From Streptomyces sp. DvalAA-43 (GTDB lineage Bacteria; Actinomycetota; Actinomycetes; Streptomycetales; Streptomycetaceae): a stretch of DNA of 64,000 nt. The position numbers and the translations under genes were made by a program. A model generated the notes under the pieces. That model worked only from the letters and a program-made list of their open reading frames with translations, was not told the origin of the DNA and did not search any database. How positions within the stretch are numbered: the stretch's first letter is position 1; each line of letters opens with the position of its first letter. Of this stretch, positions 40,922-48,506 are shown piece after piece. The DNA lies in NCBI RefSeq assembly GCF_900091725.1, contig NZ_FMBW01000087.1:62001-126000 (forward strand), read 5' to 3'.

Positions 40922-41573
40922 CCGCGCGTTCCGTCTCCACCGGGGGCGGCGCTCCCGGCCCGCCCGCGTCCGGTGCCCATGCCACCGCCCGGCGCACCAG
41001 CGGTGCCGTCTCCTCGGCCTCCGCCGCCGCGGGCACCAGTGCGTAGCTCAGGGCGAGCCGCAGCGCGATCTCGCAGGTCACGGCCAGCACTTCCGGGTCG
41101 TGCGACGGCCGTTCCGTGTCGAGTGCGGCCACCGCGCGCTCACCGGCCCGGCGGAGCAGTTCGGCGGGGGCCGGCGGCCAGGGGTCGGCGCGCCGAGGGC
41201 CGGGCACCGGGGACGCGCCCAGGGCGGCGGTCGGTGCGGGACGAGGTAAGCGCTCGCTCCAGCACCCGGTGAGCAACGCCCTGACCAGCACGTTCGCACG
41301 CGCGGCCCGGACGGTCCAGGCGGCGGTGGCGGCAAGTCTGTCCTCCGTACCCCCGGCCGATCCCAGCGCCCGCTCGACCCCCGCGAGATAGCCCTCGACG
41401 GCCTCGCGGACCAGGGCACGGGCCAGGCCGTCCTTGCCGCCGAACTCGTTGTGGAGGGTCTGCCGGGAGACGCCGGCGGCATACGCCACGTCGACCATGC
41501 GCACCGAGGTCCAGGGCCGGGTCGCCAGTGCCGAGAGGGCGGCGTCCAGCAGTTCTTCTCGCGCCGTGGGCAT
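40851..41573 (-). CDS. TetR-family transcriptional regulator
   Basis: A 240-residue regulator. The N-terminal helix-turn-helix covers residues 1-50 (MVDVAYAAGVSRQTLHNEFGGKDGLARAL), and an effector domain follows. The last 25 or so residues (Pro/Arg/Ser-rich) are encoded opposite the end of the SMR gene and look weakly constrained, so the protein may functionally end earlier. It may control the SMR exporter, but the two genes are convergent, so this is not shown. Confidence 0.82.
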   Translation of the reverse strand: MPTAREELLDAALSALATRPWTSVRMVDVAYAAGVSRQTLHNEFGGKDGLARALVREAVEGYLAGVERALGSAGGTEDRLAATAAWTVRAARANVLVRALLTGCWSERLPRPAPTAALGASPVPGPRRADPWPPAPAELLRRAGERAVAALDTERPSHDPEVLAVTCEIALRLALSYALVPAAAEAEETAPLVRRAVAWAPDAGGPGAPPPVETERAVSGTSPRAGARSPRGSPGRSRSA

Positions 41574-41694
41574 CGTCGCCTCCCGCGCCGAGGGCTCCGC
41601 GTCCCAGAGTTGACGCGCTCCCGGGGACTGTCAATGGTCCGCGCGGCTCCAGGGTCCTGTAGCCCCGTACACCCGTGATCGATACTGTGACGGC

Positions 41695-42495
41695 ATGCCC
41701 GATTACCACGATGATCTGCGCCTTGCCCATGTACTGGCGGACGCCGCCGACGCGGTGACGATGGACCGGTTCAAGGCTCTCGACCTCAAGGTCGAGACCA
41801 AGCCGGACATGACGCCGGTGAGCGAGGCCGACAAGGCCGCCGAGGAGCTGATCCGCGGCCACCTCCATCGGGCCCGTCCGCGCGACGCGATCCTGGGCGA
41901 GGAGTTCGGGATCGAGGGCACCGGCCCCCGGCGCTGGGTCGTAGACCCGATCGACGGGACCAAGAACTACGTACGCGGCGTGCCGGTCTGGGCGACGCTG
42001 ATCTCGCTGATGGAGGCCGGTGAGGAAGGCTTCCAGCCGGTGGTCGGCGTGGTGTCCGCGCCCGCGCTGAACCGGCGCTGGTGGGCGGCGAAGGGGGCGG
42101 GCGCGTTCTCCGGCCGCAGCCTGACCTCGGCGACCCGGCTCCAGGTGTCGAAGGTGGAGCGGATCGCGGACTCCTCGTTCGCGTACGCGTCGCTGAGCGG
42201 CTGGGAGGAGCAGGGCCGCCTCGACGGGTTCCTGGATCTGACCAGGGCCTGCTGGCGCACGCGCGGGTACGGGGACTTCTGGCCGTACATGATGGTCGCC
42301 GAGGGTTCGGTGGACATCTGCGCGGAGCCGGAGCTCTCGCTCTGGGACATGGCGGCCAACGCGATCATCGTCCAGGAGGCGGGCGGACGGTTCACCAGCC
42401 TGGACGGGGTCCCCGGTCCGGGCGGCGGCAACGCCGCGGCCTCGAACGGGCTGCTCCACCACGAGCTGCTCGGCTATCTGAACCAGCGCTACTGA
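41695..42495 (+). CDS. hisN: Histidinol-phosphatase, inositol monophosphatase family
   Basis: A 266-residue Mg2+-dependent phosphatase of the IMPase fold. Metal motifs are SEADKAAEE near residue 43, GEEFG, DPIDGTKNYVRG near residue 84 and LSLWDMAANAIIVQEAGG near residue 222. It is the actinobacterial HisN type, which converts histidinol phosphate to histidinol. It stands alone, divergent from the TetR gene, as expected for hisN outside the main his operon. Confidence 0.9.
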   Translation: MPDYHDDLRLAHVLADAADAVTMDRFKALDLKVETKPDMTPVSEADKAAEELIRGHLHRARPRDAILGEEFGIEGTGPRRWVVDPIDGTKNYVRGVPVWATLISLMEAGEEGFQPVVGVVSAPALNRRWWAAKGAGAFSGRSLTSATRLQVSKVERIADSSFAYASLSGWEEQGRLDGFLDLTRACWRTRGYGDFWPYMMVAEGSVDICAEPELSLWDMAANAIIVQEAGGRFTSLDGVPGPGGGNAAASNGLLHHELLGYLNQRY

Positions 42496-42528
42496 ACCGG
42501 CCCACCCGGCCGCACGTACGTACGTCAA

Positions 42529-42562
42529 CGAAGGGCGTCGCGCGCCGTCGCGCGCCCTTCGG
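42529..42562 (+). terminator. Hairpin after hisN
   Basis: CGAAGGGCG-T-CGCGCG pairs with CGCGCGCCCTTCG around CCGT, with one bulged base, about 35 bp after the hisN stop. Confidence 0.55.
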
Positions 42563-42676
42563 GCTACTTCGCCCCCCTTGTTCCGCCCACGCTTCGGTGC
42601 AACTCTGAAGGTCCCCCCGCTTGTGAATTTGTGAATCGGCTCACGCGGCCGTTCCGCCAAGGAGGTGGCTCTCTTC

Positions 42677-43081
42677 ATGCTCGTCCGTGACGCCATGAGC
42701 ACGCTGGTCCTCACCATCGGGCCCGCCCATACGCTCCGCCAGGCCGCCCGGCTGATGTCGGCCCGGCGCATCGGGGCCGCGGTCGTTCTCGACAAGGACG
42801 ACAGCGGGCTCGGCATCCTCACCGAACGCGACATCCTCGACGCGGTCGGCTCCGGCCAGGATCCGGACACCGAGACTGCCGCCGCCCACACCACCACCGA
42901 CGTGGTCTTCGCCTCGCCCACCTGGACCCTGGAAGAGGCCGCGGAGGCCATGACACACGGCGGATTCCGCCATCTGATCGTGCTGGACGACCACGGCCCG
43001 GTGGGCATCGTCTCCGTCCGCGACATCCTGCGCTGCTGGGCGCACACCGGGCGCCGCCGGCGCCCGGAGCTCATCGGCTGA
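42677..43081 (+). CDS. Two-CBS-domain protein
   Basis: A 134-residue protein made of two CBS domains in tandem (VRDAMSTLVLTIGPAHTLRQ to ERDILDAVG, then TDVVFASPTWTLEEAAEAMT to SVRDILRCW). Such pairs bind adenosine nucleotides and act as energy sensors or regulators; the partner here is unknown. ATG 42677 is preferred because the nearby GTG at 42665 overlaps the AAGGAGG ribosome site. It is convergent with katA. Confidence 0.87.
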   Translation: MLVRDAMSTLVLTIGPAHTLRQAARLMSARRIGAAVVLDKDDSGLGILTERDILDAVGSGQDPDTETAAAHTTTDVVFASPTWTLEEAAEAMTHGGFRHLIVLDDHGPVGIVSVRDILRCWAHTGRRRRPELIG

Positions 43082-43098
43082 AGCCCCCGTGGAACGAC

Positions 43099-43138
43099 CG
43101 GTGGGCCGGTCTCCCCCGAGGAGGAGACCGGCCCACCG
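43099..43138. terminator. Bidirectional terminator between the CBS gene and katA
   Basis: Sixteen-base perfect arms CGGTGGGCCGGTCTCC and complement around an eight-base loop, between convergent genes. Confidence 0.8.
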
Positions 43139-43157
43139 CCGACGACAGTCGTCCGGA

Positions 43158-44609
43158 TCAGCCGCGAAGGGCCTGGACCGCGGCCTCCAGACGCTTGCCG
43201 AAGTCGCCGTCCGCCTGGCGGAAGTTGTTGATCGCGCGCTCGGCGATGTCGTCGCGCGACACCTTGGCGATGAACCCGGCGAGGTTGTCGATCAGCCGGG
43301 CCTTCTCGTCCTCGGAGTAGAGCCGGTAGAGGTTTCCGGCCTGCACGAAGTCGTTGTCCTCGGCGTGGCTCGGGGCCGCGTGCGTGGCGACCTCGCCGGT
43401 GACGGCGGTGGACTCCCACAGCGGGCGGTCGGTCTGGACCGGACCGCCGAAGCTGTTCGGCTCGTAGTTCTTCGCGCCCTTGTGACGGCCGTCGTACAGA
43501 TAGCCGTCGCGGCTGTTGGTGCGCGCCTCGGTGGCGTGCGGACGGTTCACCGGCAGGTGGTCGGCGTTGATGCCGACCCGGTAGCGGTGGGCGTCGCCGT
43601 ACGCGAAGAGACGGCCCTGGAGCATCTTGTCGGGGGACGGACCGATGCCCGGCACGAAGTGCGCGGGGCTGAAGATCGACTGCTCGGTCTCCGCGAAGAT
43701 GTTCTCCGGGTTGCGGTTGAGCTCCAGCTTCCCGATCTCGATCGGCGGGTAGTCCGCGTGCGGCCACACCTTGGTGAGGTCGAACGGGTTGAAGCGGTAC
43801 GTGGCCGCCTCGGCCGCCGGCATGACCTGGACCTGCACCGTCCAGGACGGGAAGTCGCCACGCTCGATCGCCTCGCGCAGATCGCGCTGGTGGCTGTCCG
43901 GGTCCTCACCGGCGAGCTTGTTGGCCTCGGCCTGGGTGAGGTTCTTGATGCCCTGGTCGGTCTTGAAGTGGTACTTGACCCAGAAGACCTCGCCGGCCTC
44001 GTTGCTCCACTGGTACGTGTGCGAGCCGTAGCCGTTCATGTGGCGCAGCGTGGCCGGGATGCCCCGGTCACCGAAGAGCCAGGTCACCTGGTGGGTGGAC
44101 TCGGGCGACAGACCCCAGAAGTCCCAGACGTTGTCCGCCTCCTGCGAGCCGGTGTACGGGTCACGCTTCTGGGTGTGGATGAAGTCCGGGAACTTGATGG
44201 CGTCCTTGATGAAGAACACCGGGGTGTTGTTGCCGACGAGGTCGTAGTTGCCCTCTTCGGTGTAGAACTTCAGCGCGAAGCCGCGGGGGTCACGCACCGC
44301 GTCGGCCGAGCCGAGGTTTCCCGCGACGGTCGAGAAGCGCAGGAAGGTCTCGGTCTGCTTGCCGACCTCGGAGAGGAACTTCGCCCGCGTCCACTGCGAG
44401 ACATCGCGGGTCAGCGTGAACGTGCCGTACGCGCCGGCGCCGCGGGCGTGGACGATGCGCTCCGGAATGCGCTCACGGTTGAAGTGCGCGAGCTTCTCCA
44501 GCAGCGACTGGTCCTGTACCAGGACGGGACCGCCGACGCCCGCGGTCTGGCTGTTCTGGTTGTCGGCGACCGGCGCGCCGGCCTCCGTGGTGAGGGGTCC
44601 CTGCGTCAC
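43158..44609 (-). CDS. katA: Monofunctional haem catalase
   Basis: A 483-residue clade 3 small-subunit catalase that dismutates hydrogen peroxide. The distal His is in RIVHARGAGAYGTF, the distal Asn in LVGNNTPVFFIKDA, and the proximal Tyr in GRLFAYGDAHRYRVG. The start is GTG 44609 with GCAGGAGGCG upstream. It is divergent from the Fur-family gene catR, and a palindromic operator lies inside its promoter. This matches the known CatR-controlled major catalase of Streptomyces. Confidence 0.95.
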   Translation of the reverse strand: MTQGPLTTEAGAPVADNQNSQTAGVGGPVLVQDQSLLEKLAHFNRERIPERIVHARGAGAYGTFTLTRDVSQWTRAKFLSEVGKQTETFLRFSTVAGNLGSADAVRDPRGFALKFYTEEGNYDLVGNNTPVFFIKDAIKFPDFIHTQKRDPYTGSQEADNVWDFWGLSPESTHQVTWLFGDRGIPATLRHMNGYGSHTYQWSNEAGEVFWVKYHFKTDQGIKNLTQAEANKLAGEDPDSHQRDLREAIERGDFPSWTVQVQVMPAAEAATYRFNPFDLTKVWPHADYPPIEIGKLELNRNPENIFAETEQSIFSPAHFVPGIGPSPDKMLQGRLFAYGDAHRYRVGINADHLPVNRPHATEARTNSRDGYLYDGRHKGAKNYEPNSFGGPVQTDRPLWESTAVTGEVATHAAPSHAEDNDFVQAGNLYRLYSEDEKARLIDNLAGFIAKVSRDDIAERAINNFRQADGDFGKRLEAAVQALRG

Positions 44610-44682
44610 GTGCGCCTCCTGCGTCGTTCCTGCACATTCGTCTGGTCCTGCACAGCCTGTCCCTTGGCGTATGCCGATCCCG

Positions 44683-44710
44683 ATCCTACAATGGACTTAG
44701 TCCAAGTCAA
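44683..44710 (-). promoter_or_regulatory. katA promoter with embedded CatR-type operator
   Basis: TTGACT (44705-44710) and TAGGAT (44683-44688) are 16 bp apart on the minus strand. The spacer holds the 13-bp palindrome TGGACTTAGTCCA (44692-44704). A repressor bound there would block polymerase, so peroxide oxidation of CatR should induce katA. Confidence 0.7.
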
Positions 44711-44770
44711 GTGAGCATCCAAAGTCACACCCGTTCGGGACCTGGTCCCTTCACTGTTAGGCTTGTTTCT

Positions 44771-45190
44771 ATGAGTGACCTGTTGGAACGACTTCGCGGA
44801 CGCGGCTGGCGCATGACTGCGCAGCGGCGCGTCGTGGCCGAGGTCCTCGACGGGGACCATGTGCACCTGACGGCCGACGAGGTCCATGCGCGGGCCGTGG
44901 CCAAGCTGCCCGAGATCTCCCGTGCCACCGTCTACAACACGCTGGGCGAGATGGTGACGCTCGGTGAGGTCATCGAGGTCTCCACGGACCGCCGCGCCAA
45001 GCGCTACGACCCGAACGCGCACCGGCCCCACCACCACCTGGTCTGCGCGAACTGCGGCACGATCCGCGACGTACACCCGGCCGGCGACCCGATGGCCGAC
45101 CTGCCGAGCGACGAACGCTTCGGCTTCACGGTCTCCGGCGTCGAGGTGACCTACCGCGGCATCTGCCCCACCTGCGCGGCGACGGGCTGA
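44771..45190 (+). CDS. catR: Fur-family peroxide-responsive repressor CatR
   Basis: A 139-residue Fur/PerR-type regulator. The winged helix includes MTAQRRVVAEVL and ISRATVYNTLGEM. The regulatory-site histidines are in HRPHHHLVCANCG, and structural zinc cysteines appear as CANC and CPTC. CatR represses katA and itself until oxidised by peroxide. ATG 44771 begins the conserved N-terminus, with only a weak ribosome site. It shares a 160-bp divergent region with katA that contains the palindrome. Confidence 0.92.
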   Translation: MSDLLERLRGRGWRMTAQRRVVAEVLDGDHVHLTADEVHARAVAKLPEISRATVYNTLGEMVTLGEVIEVSTDRRAKRYDPNAHRPHHHLVCANCGTIRDVHPAGDPMADLPSDERFGFTVSGVEVTYRGICPTCAATG

Positions 45191-45211
45191 GCCGAACCGC
45201 TCTTCACGACG

Positions 45212-45248
45212 AAGGCCCCGGCGCGAGCATCTCGCGCACCGGGGCCTT
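45212..45248 (+). terminator. Hairpin terminator after catR
   Basis: AAGGCCCCGG and CCGGGGCCTT arms with an inner GCGAG/CTCGC stem, 22 bp after the catR stop. Confidence 0.75.
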
Positions 45249-45397
45249 TCGCATGCATCCCCGCGGCGGACGGCACACCTCCCCACCACCGGCACATGCG
45301 CACCCCCTTCCCCAATCTGACGGGTAGTCATATCGTCTGCGGCGATCACCTCCGCCCCGCGGCGGATCCGCACCTCGATATACGCGAGGAGAGACCC

Positions 45398-46207
45398 GTG
45401 GGAGATCCGCACCCGACCCCACCGACCACCGCAGCCACCCGCCCCAAGCTCCGCGCCGACGCGCTCACCCGCTCGTTCGGGCGCGGCACCAAGGCCCTGT
45501 CCGCCCTCGGCCCGCTCGATCTCTCCGTCCAGCCGGGCGAGTTCACCTGCATCGTCGGCCCGTCCGGCTGCGGCAAGTCCACGCTGCTCAGGATCGCCGC
45601 CGGACTGCTCCGGCCCAGCTCCGGCGAGCTGTCCATCCGTACGGCCTCACCCCGTCCGGCGGCGATGATCTTCCAGGACTACGGCATCTACGACTGGAAG
45701 ACCGTGCTCGCCAACGTCCGGTTCGGTCTCGACATCCAGCGCGTACCGCGCAAGGAGGCCGACGCCAGGGCGCGCGACTGGCTGGCCCGGATGGGGCTCT
45801 CCGACTTCGCGGGGGCGTATCCGGCCGCCCTCTCCGGCGGGATGCGGCAACGGGTCGCGATCGCCCGCGCCCTCGCCGTCGAACCCGAGATGCTGCTGAT
45901 GGACGAGCCGTTCGCGGCGCTCGACGCCCAGCTGCGCACCATCCTCCAGGACGAGCTGCTCGACCTCACCCAGACCACCCGCACCACCACCCTCTTCATC
46001 ACCCACAGCCTCGAAGAGGCGATCGTGCTCGGGGACAGGGTGCTGGTGATGTCCGCCAGGCCGGGGCGGATCATCGCCGAACGCCGCCCGCCGTTCGGCC
46101 GGCCGCGCACCGGCGCCGTCCGGTCGGCACCCGAGTTCACCGCGCTGAAGAGCGAGTTGTGGGAGCTGCTCCGTGGCGAGGTGCGCAGGGAGGCGGTCCC
46201 GGCATGA
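45398..46207 (+). CDS. ABC transporter ATPase, nitrate/sulfonate/taurine type
   Basis: A 269-residue ATPase with Walker A GPSGCGKST, signature LSGGMRQR, Walker B MLLMDEPFAALD and switch His ITHSLEEA. It resembles SsuB/TauB/NrtD importers. The GTG at 45398 follows GAGGAGAG; an upstream extension is less likely. It overlaps the permease start by four bases and leads a three-gene operon. The substrate is not certain: sulfonate, taurine, nitrate or a thiamine-pyrimidine-like compound are all possible. Confidence 0.9.
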   Translation: MGDPHPTPPTTAATRPKLRADALTRSFGRGTKALSALGPLDLSVQPGEFTCIVGPSGCGKSTLLRIAAGLLRPSSGELSIRTASPRPAAMIFQDYGIYDWKTVLANVRFGLDIQRVPRKEADARARDWLARMGLSDFAGAYPAALSGGMRQRVAIARALAVEPEMLLMDEPFAALDAQLRTILQDELLDLTQTTRTTTLFITHSLEEAIVLGDRVLVMSARPGRIIAERRPPFGRPRTGAVRSAPEFTALKSELWELLRGEVRREAVPA

Positions 46208-47073
46208 CCATCACCGTGAACGCCACCAAGCCCGACGACGGCGTCCTGGTCCGCAGGCCGGGCCCGCAGGAGCTGCGTCCGGTACGCACCCACCGCAGGC
46301 GCCGGGCGCTGGAGCTCGGGCTCGCCGTCGCCGTACCGCTGCTTCTCGTGCTGCTCTGGCAGCTGGCCGCCGCGCAGTCCTGGATCGATGCCCGGGTCTA
46401 CCCCGCCCCCTCCACCATCCTGGCGGACGGCTGGGACCGGGCGGGCGCCGGTGAGCTGTGGCCGGACGTATGGGCCACACTCAAGCGAGTCCTCGGCGGC
46501 TATGCGATCGGCACGGTCGCGGGGTACGCGCTCGGTCTGCTGATGGGCTCGCTCTCCCTCGTACGGGCGGCGCTGGAGCCGTTGCTCGACGCCCTGTACG
46601 TCGTGCCGAAGCTGGCGCTGCTGCCGGTCTTCCTCAATATGTTCGGCCTCGGCGAAGGCCCGCAGATCGCGCTGGTCGCCGCGACCGTCTTCTTCTTCGT
46701 CTGGATCTCCACCATGGCGGCCGTGCTCGCCGTCCCGGTCGGCCACCGCGATGCCGGTCAGGTCTTCGGCGCCTCGCCCTGGCAGATGTTCCGCCATGTG
46801 CTGCTGCCCGCCTCGCTGCCCGCGGTCCTGGTCGGGGCACGGATCGCGGCAGGGGTGGCCGTGCTCGTCATCGTCGCCTCCGAACAGATCGCCGCGGCCG
46901 ACGGTCTCGGCCATCTGATCTTCGACTCCCGGGCGCTGTTCCAGAACGACGTGATGTTCGTCGGCATCGTGTGCGTGGCGGTCCTCGGTGTCGTCTTCTC
47001 CGAAGTGGTGCGGACCGTCGGGCGGCTGCTCACCCCCTGGGCCCCGCGCGACCGCGGCCGCGGTAGGTCCTGA
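46204..47073 (+). CDS. ABC transporter permease, nitrate/sulfonate/taurine type
   Basis: A 289-residue permease with about six membrane helices, the first at residues 38-56 (LELGLAVAVPLLLVLLWQLA). The coupling loop is DAGQVFGASPWQMFRHVLLP, where an EAA-like motif is expected. It forms the channel for the upstream ATPase and downstream binding protein. Its ATG lies within the ATGA overlap at the ATPase stop. Confidence 0.9.
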   Translation: MTITVNATKPDDGVLVRRPGPQELRPVRTHRRRRALELGLAVAVPLLLVLLWQLAAAQSWIDARVYPAPSTILADGWDRAGAGELWPDVWATLKRVLGGYAIGTVAGYALGLLMGSLSLVRAALEPLLDALYVVPKLALLPVFLNMFGLGEGPQIALVAATVFFFVWISTMAAVLAVPVGHRDAGQVFGASPWQMFRHVLLPASLPAVLVGARIAAGVAVLVIVASEQIAAADGLGHLIFDSRALFQNDVMFVGIVCVAVLGVVFSEVVRTVGRLLTPWAPRDRGRGRS

Positions 47074-47105
47074 ACGGCTCCCCACACTCCCCGTACGGAG
47101 GCACT

Positions 47106-48248
47106 GTGCGTACACACACCCCCTTCATCCGCACCGTCGTGCTCGTCACGGCGTCCCTGCTCGGCGCGGCGGGCTGTGCCGGGCAGGACTCCGGCGGCGA
47201 CGGCGCCCCCGCAGCGCCGCGCACCGTCAGGCCCGTCGCGGGCTGCGGCACCGGCAGCTGGACCGACCCGGCCGACCTCGCTCCCGAACGGAAGGCGGCC
47301 CGCTGCGACAAGGGCGCCCCGGCACCCCGGCCCCTGGCGAAGAAGCGGAAGATCACCGTCGCCACCGGCACCCTGAGCGCGGAGTACGTCGCTCCGCTCC
47401 AGGTCGCGGTGGCGAAGGGCGAGTTCGCGAAGGAGGGCCTGGACGTCGAACTGAAGGTGCTGCCCACCCCGGACGCCCTGCCGCTGCTCGCCAAGGGCGA
47501 TGTGGACGCCCAGTGGGCGGCTCCCGAGGCAGCCGTGATGAACGGCGTCAACGGCGGCTTCGACATCAGGTGGGTCGCGGGGAACTTCTCCCCCGACCCC
47601 ACCTCCAAGAGCGGCCTGTGGGTGCGTCTCAAGGACGGCGAGAGCGCCGACCATGTCGAGATGGCGGGCCGGAAGCTGGGCACCATGATCGGCAAGGGGT
47701 CGGTCATCGCGTACCCGATGGACACCTCCCTGAAGAAGCACGGCGGCGGCCTCGACCGGATCAGCTTCCAGCAGCTCGGTTCCGCGGATGTGCTGACCGC
47801 GCTGCAGAACGGCGGCGTGGACTCGGCCTGGCTGCTCGACCCGATCTGGCGCAAGGTGGACGGCGACCGGAAGTACGCGTTCCTGGGAGGCCAGCCCGTC
47901 GGCGAACCGCTCGGAGGCCTGCTCTTCGGCCCGACGCTGCTGAACGAGGACCCGGACGCGGGGGTCGCCTTTCTCCGCGCCTACATCCGGACGGTGAACA
48001 CCTACTTCGCCGGCGACTACAAATCCGATCCCGGCTTCGTCGCCGAGCTGGCGAAGCTGCTGAAGACCGACGAGGCCACGCTGCGGTCGACCCCGTCGAT
48101 GCGGATGGACTGGGAGATACGGAAGGGCACGACGGACCGGCTGCAGCAGGCGTACGCCGATGCGGGCGTCTCGAAGGGCACCCCGGTGCCGGAGGCGAAG
48201 GCCGTCGACCGGGCGATGTACTCGGAGGCGGTGGGCCACAAGCTCTGA
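47106..48248 (+). CDS. ABC transporter substrate-binding lipoprotein, SsuA/THI5-like
   Basis: A 380-residue lipoprotein. The signal peptide ends in the lipobox LLGAAGC near residue 24. A Pro/Arg spacer of about 50 residues with two further cysteines (VAGCGTGSW, ARCDKGA) precedes the SsuA/NMT1-like fold (ITVATGTLSAEYVAPLQVAV, EGLDVELKVLPTPDA). The spacer cysteines are unusual and might form a disulfide. The GTG at 47106 follows ACGGAGG. It completes the operon; ligand unknown. Confidence 0.88.
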   Translation: MRTHTPFIRTVVLVTASLLGAAGCAGQDSGGDGAPAAPRTVRPVAGCGTGSWTDPADLAPERKAARCDKGAPAPRPLAKKRKITVATGTLSAEYVAPLQVAVAKGEFAKEGLDVELKVLPTPDALPLLAKGDVDAQWAAPEAAVMNGVNGGFDIRWVAGNFSPDPTSKSGLWVRLKDGESADHVEMAGRKLGTMIGKGSVIAYPMDTSLKKHGGGLDRISFQQLGSADVLTALQNGGVDSAWLLDPIWRKVDGDRKYAFLGGQPVGEPLGGLLFGPTLLNEDPDAGVAFLRAYIRTVNTYFAGDYKSDPGFVAELAKLLKTDEATLRSTPSMRMDWEIRKGTTDRLQQAYADAGVSKGTPVPEAKAVDRAMYSEAVGHKL

Positions 48249-48299
48249 ATCACACGCGGCGCACATACGAAAGGCCGGACCCTCTGCACGACGCGCAGA

Positions 48300-48327
48300 A
48301 GGCCGGATCCTCTAAAGGATCCGGCCT
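48300..48327 (-). terminator. Terminator after initiator tRNA copy 1
   Basis: GGCCGGATCC and complement around TCTAAA, eleven bases past the tRNA 3' end. The second tRNA copy has nearly the same hairpin. Confidence 0.75.
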
Positions 48328-48338
48328 TCTGCTTTCAG

Positions 48339-48412
48339 TAGCGGGGACAGGATTTGAACCTGCGACCTCTGGGTTATGAGCCCAGCGAGCTACCGAGCTG
48401 CTCCACCCCGCG
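48339..48412 (-). tRNA. Initiator tRNA-fMet (CAT), copy 1
   Basis: A 74-nt cloverleaf with anticodon CAT. Three consecutive G:C pairs at the anticodon stem (GGGCTCATAACCC) and the unpaired first acceptor position (C1 opposite U72) mark it as the initiator. The 3' CCA is not encoded (CTG follows A73). It reads toward its own terminator. Confidence 0.95.
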
Positions 48413-48506
48413 TCGTTGTGTTTAGAACTGTACGTCACCGCTCCGGACCAGCGCAAATCAGTTCCGCCGCCCCGTCCGGTACGGCCGTACCGGGGCCGCA
48501 CCGGAG

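Noticed and set aside
42514..42525. ACGTACGTACGT tract after hisN
   Set aside because: Short simple sequence with no nearby promoter signal; likely chance.
44692..44704. katA palindrome TGGACTTAGTCCA as a DasR (dre) site
   Set aside because: It resembles a dre half but lacks the TGGTCT/ACCA core, and catR next door explains it better.
45249..45397. Riboswitch upstream of the sulfonate/nitrate-type ABC operon
   Set aside because: The stretch has short GC hairpins but none of the conserved cores of SAM, TPP or guanidine riboswitches.
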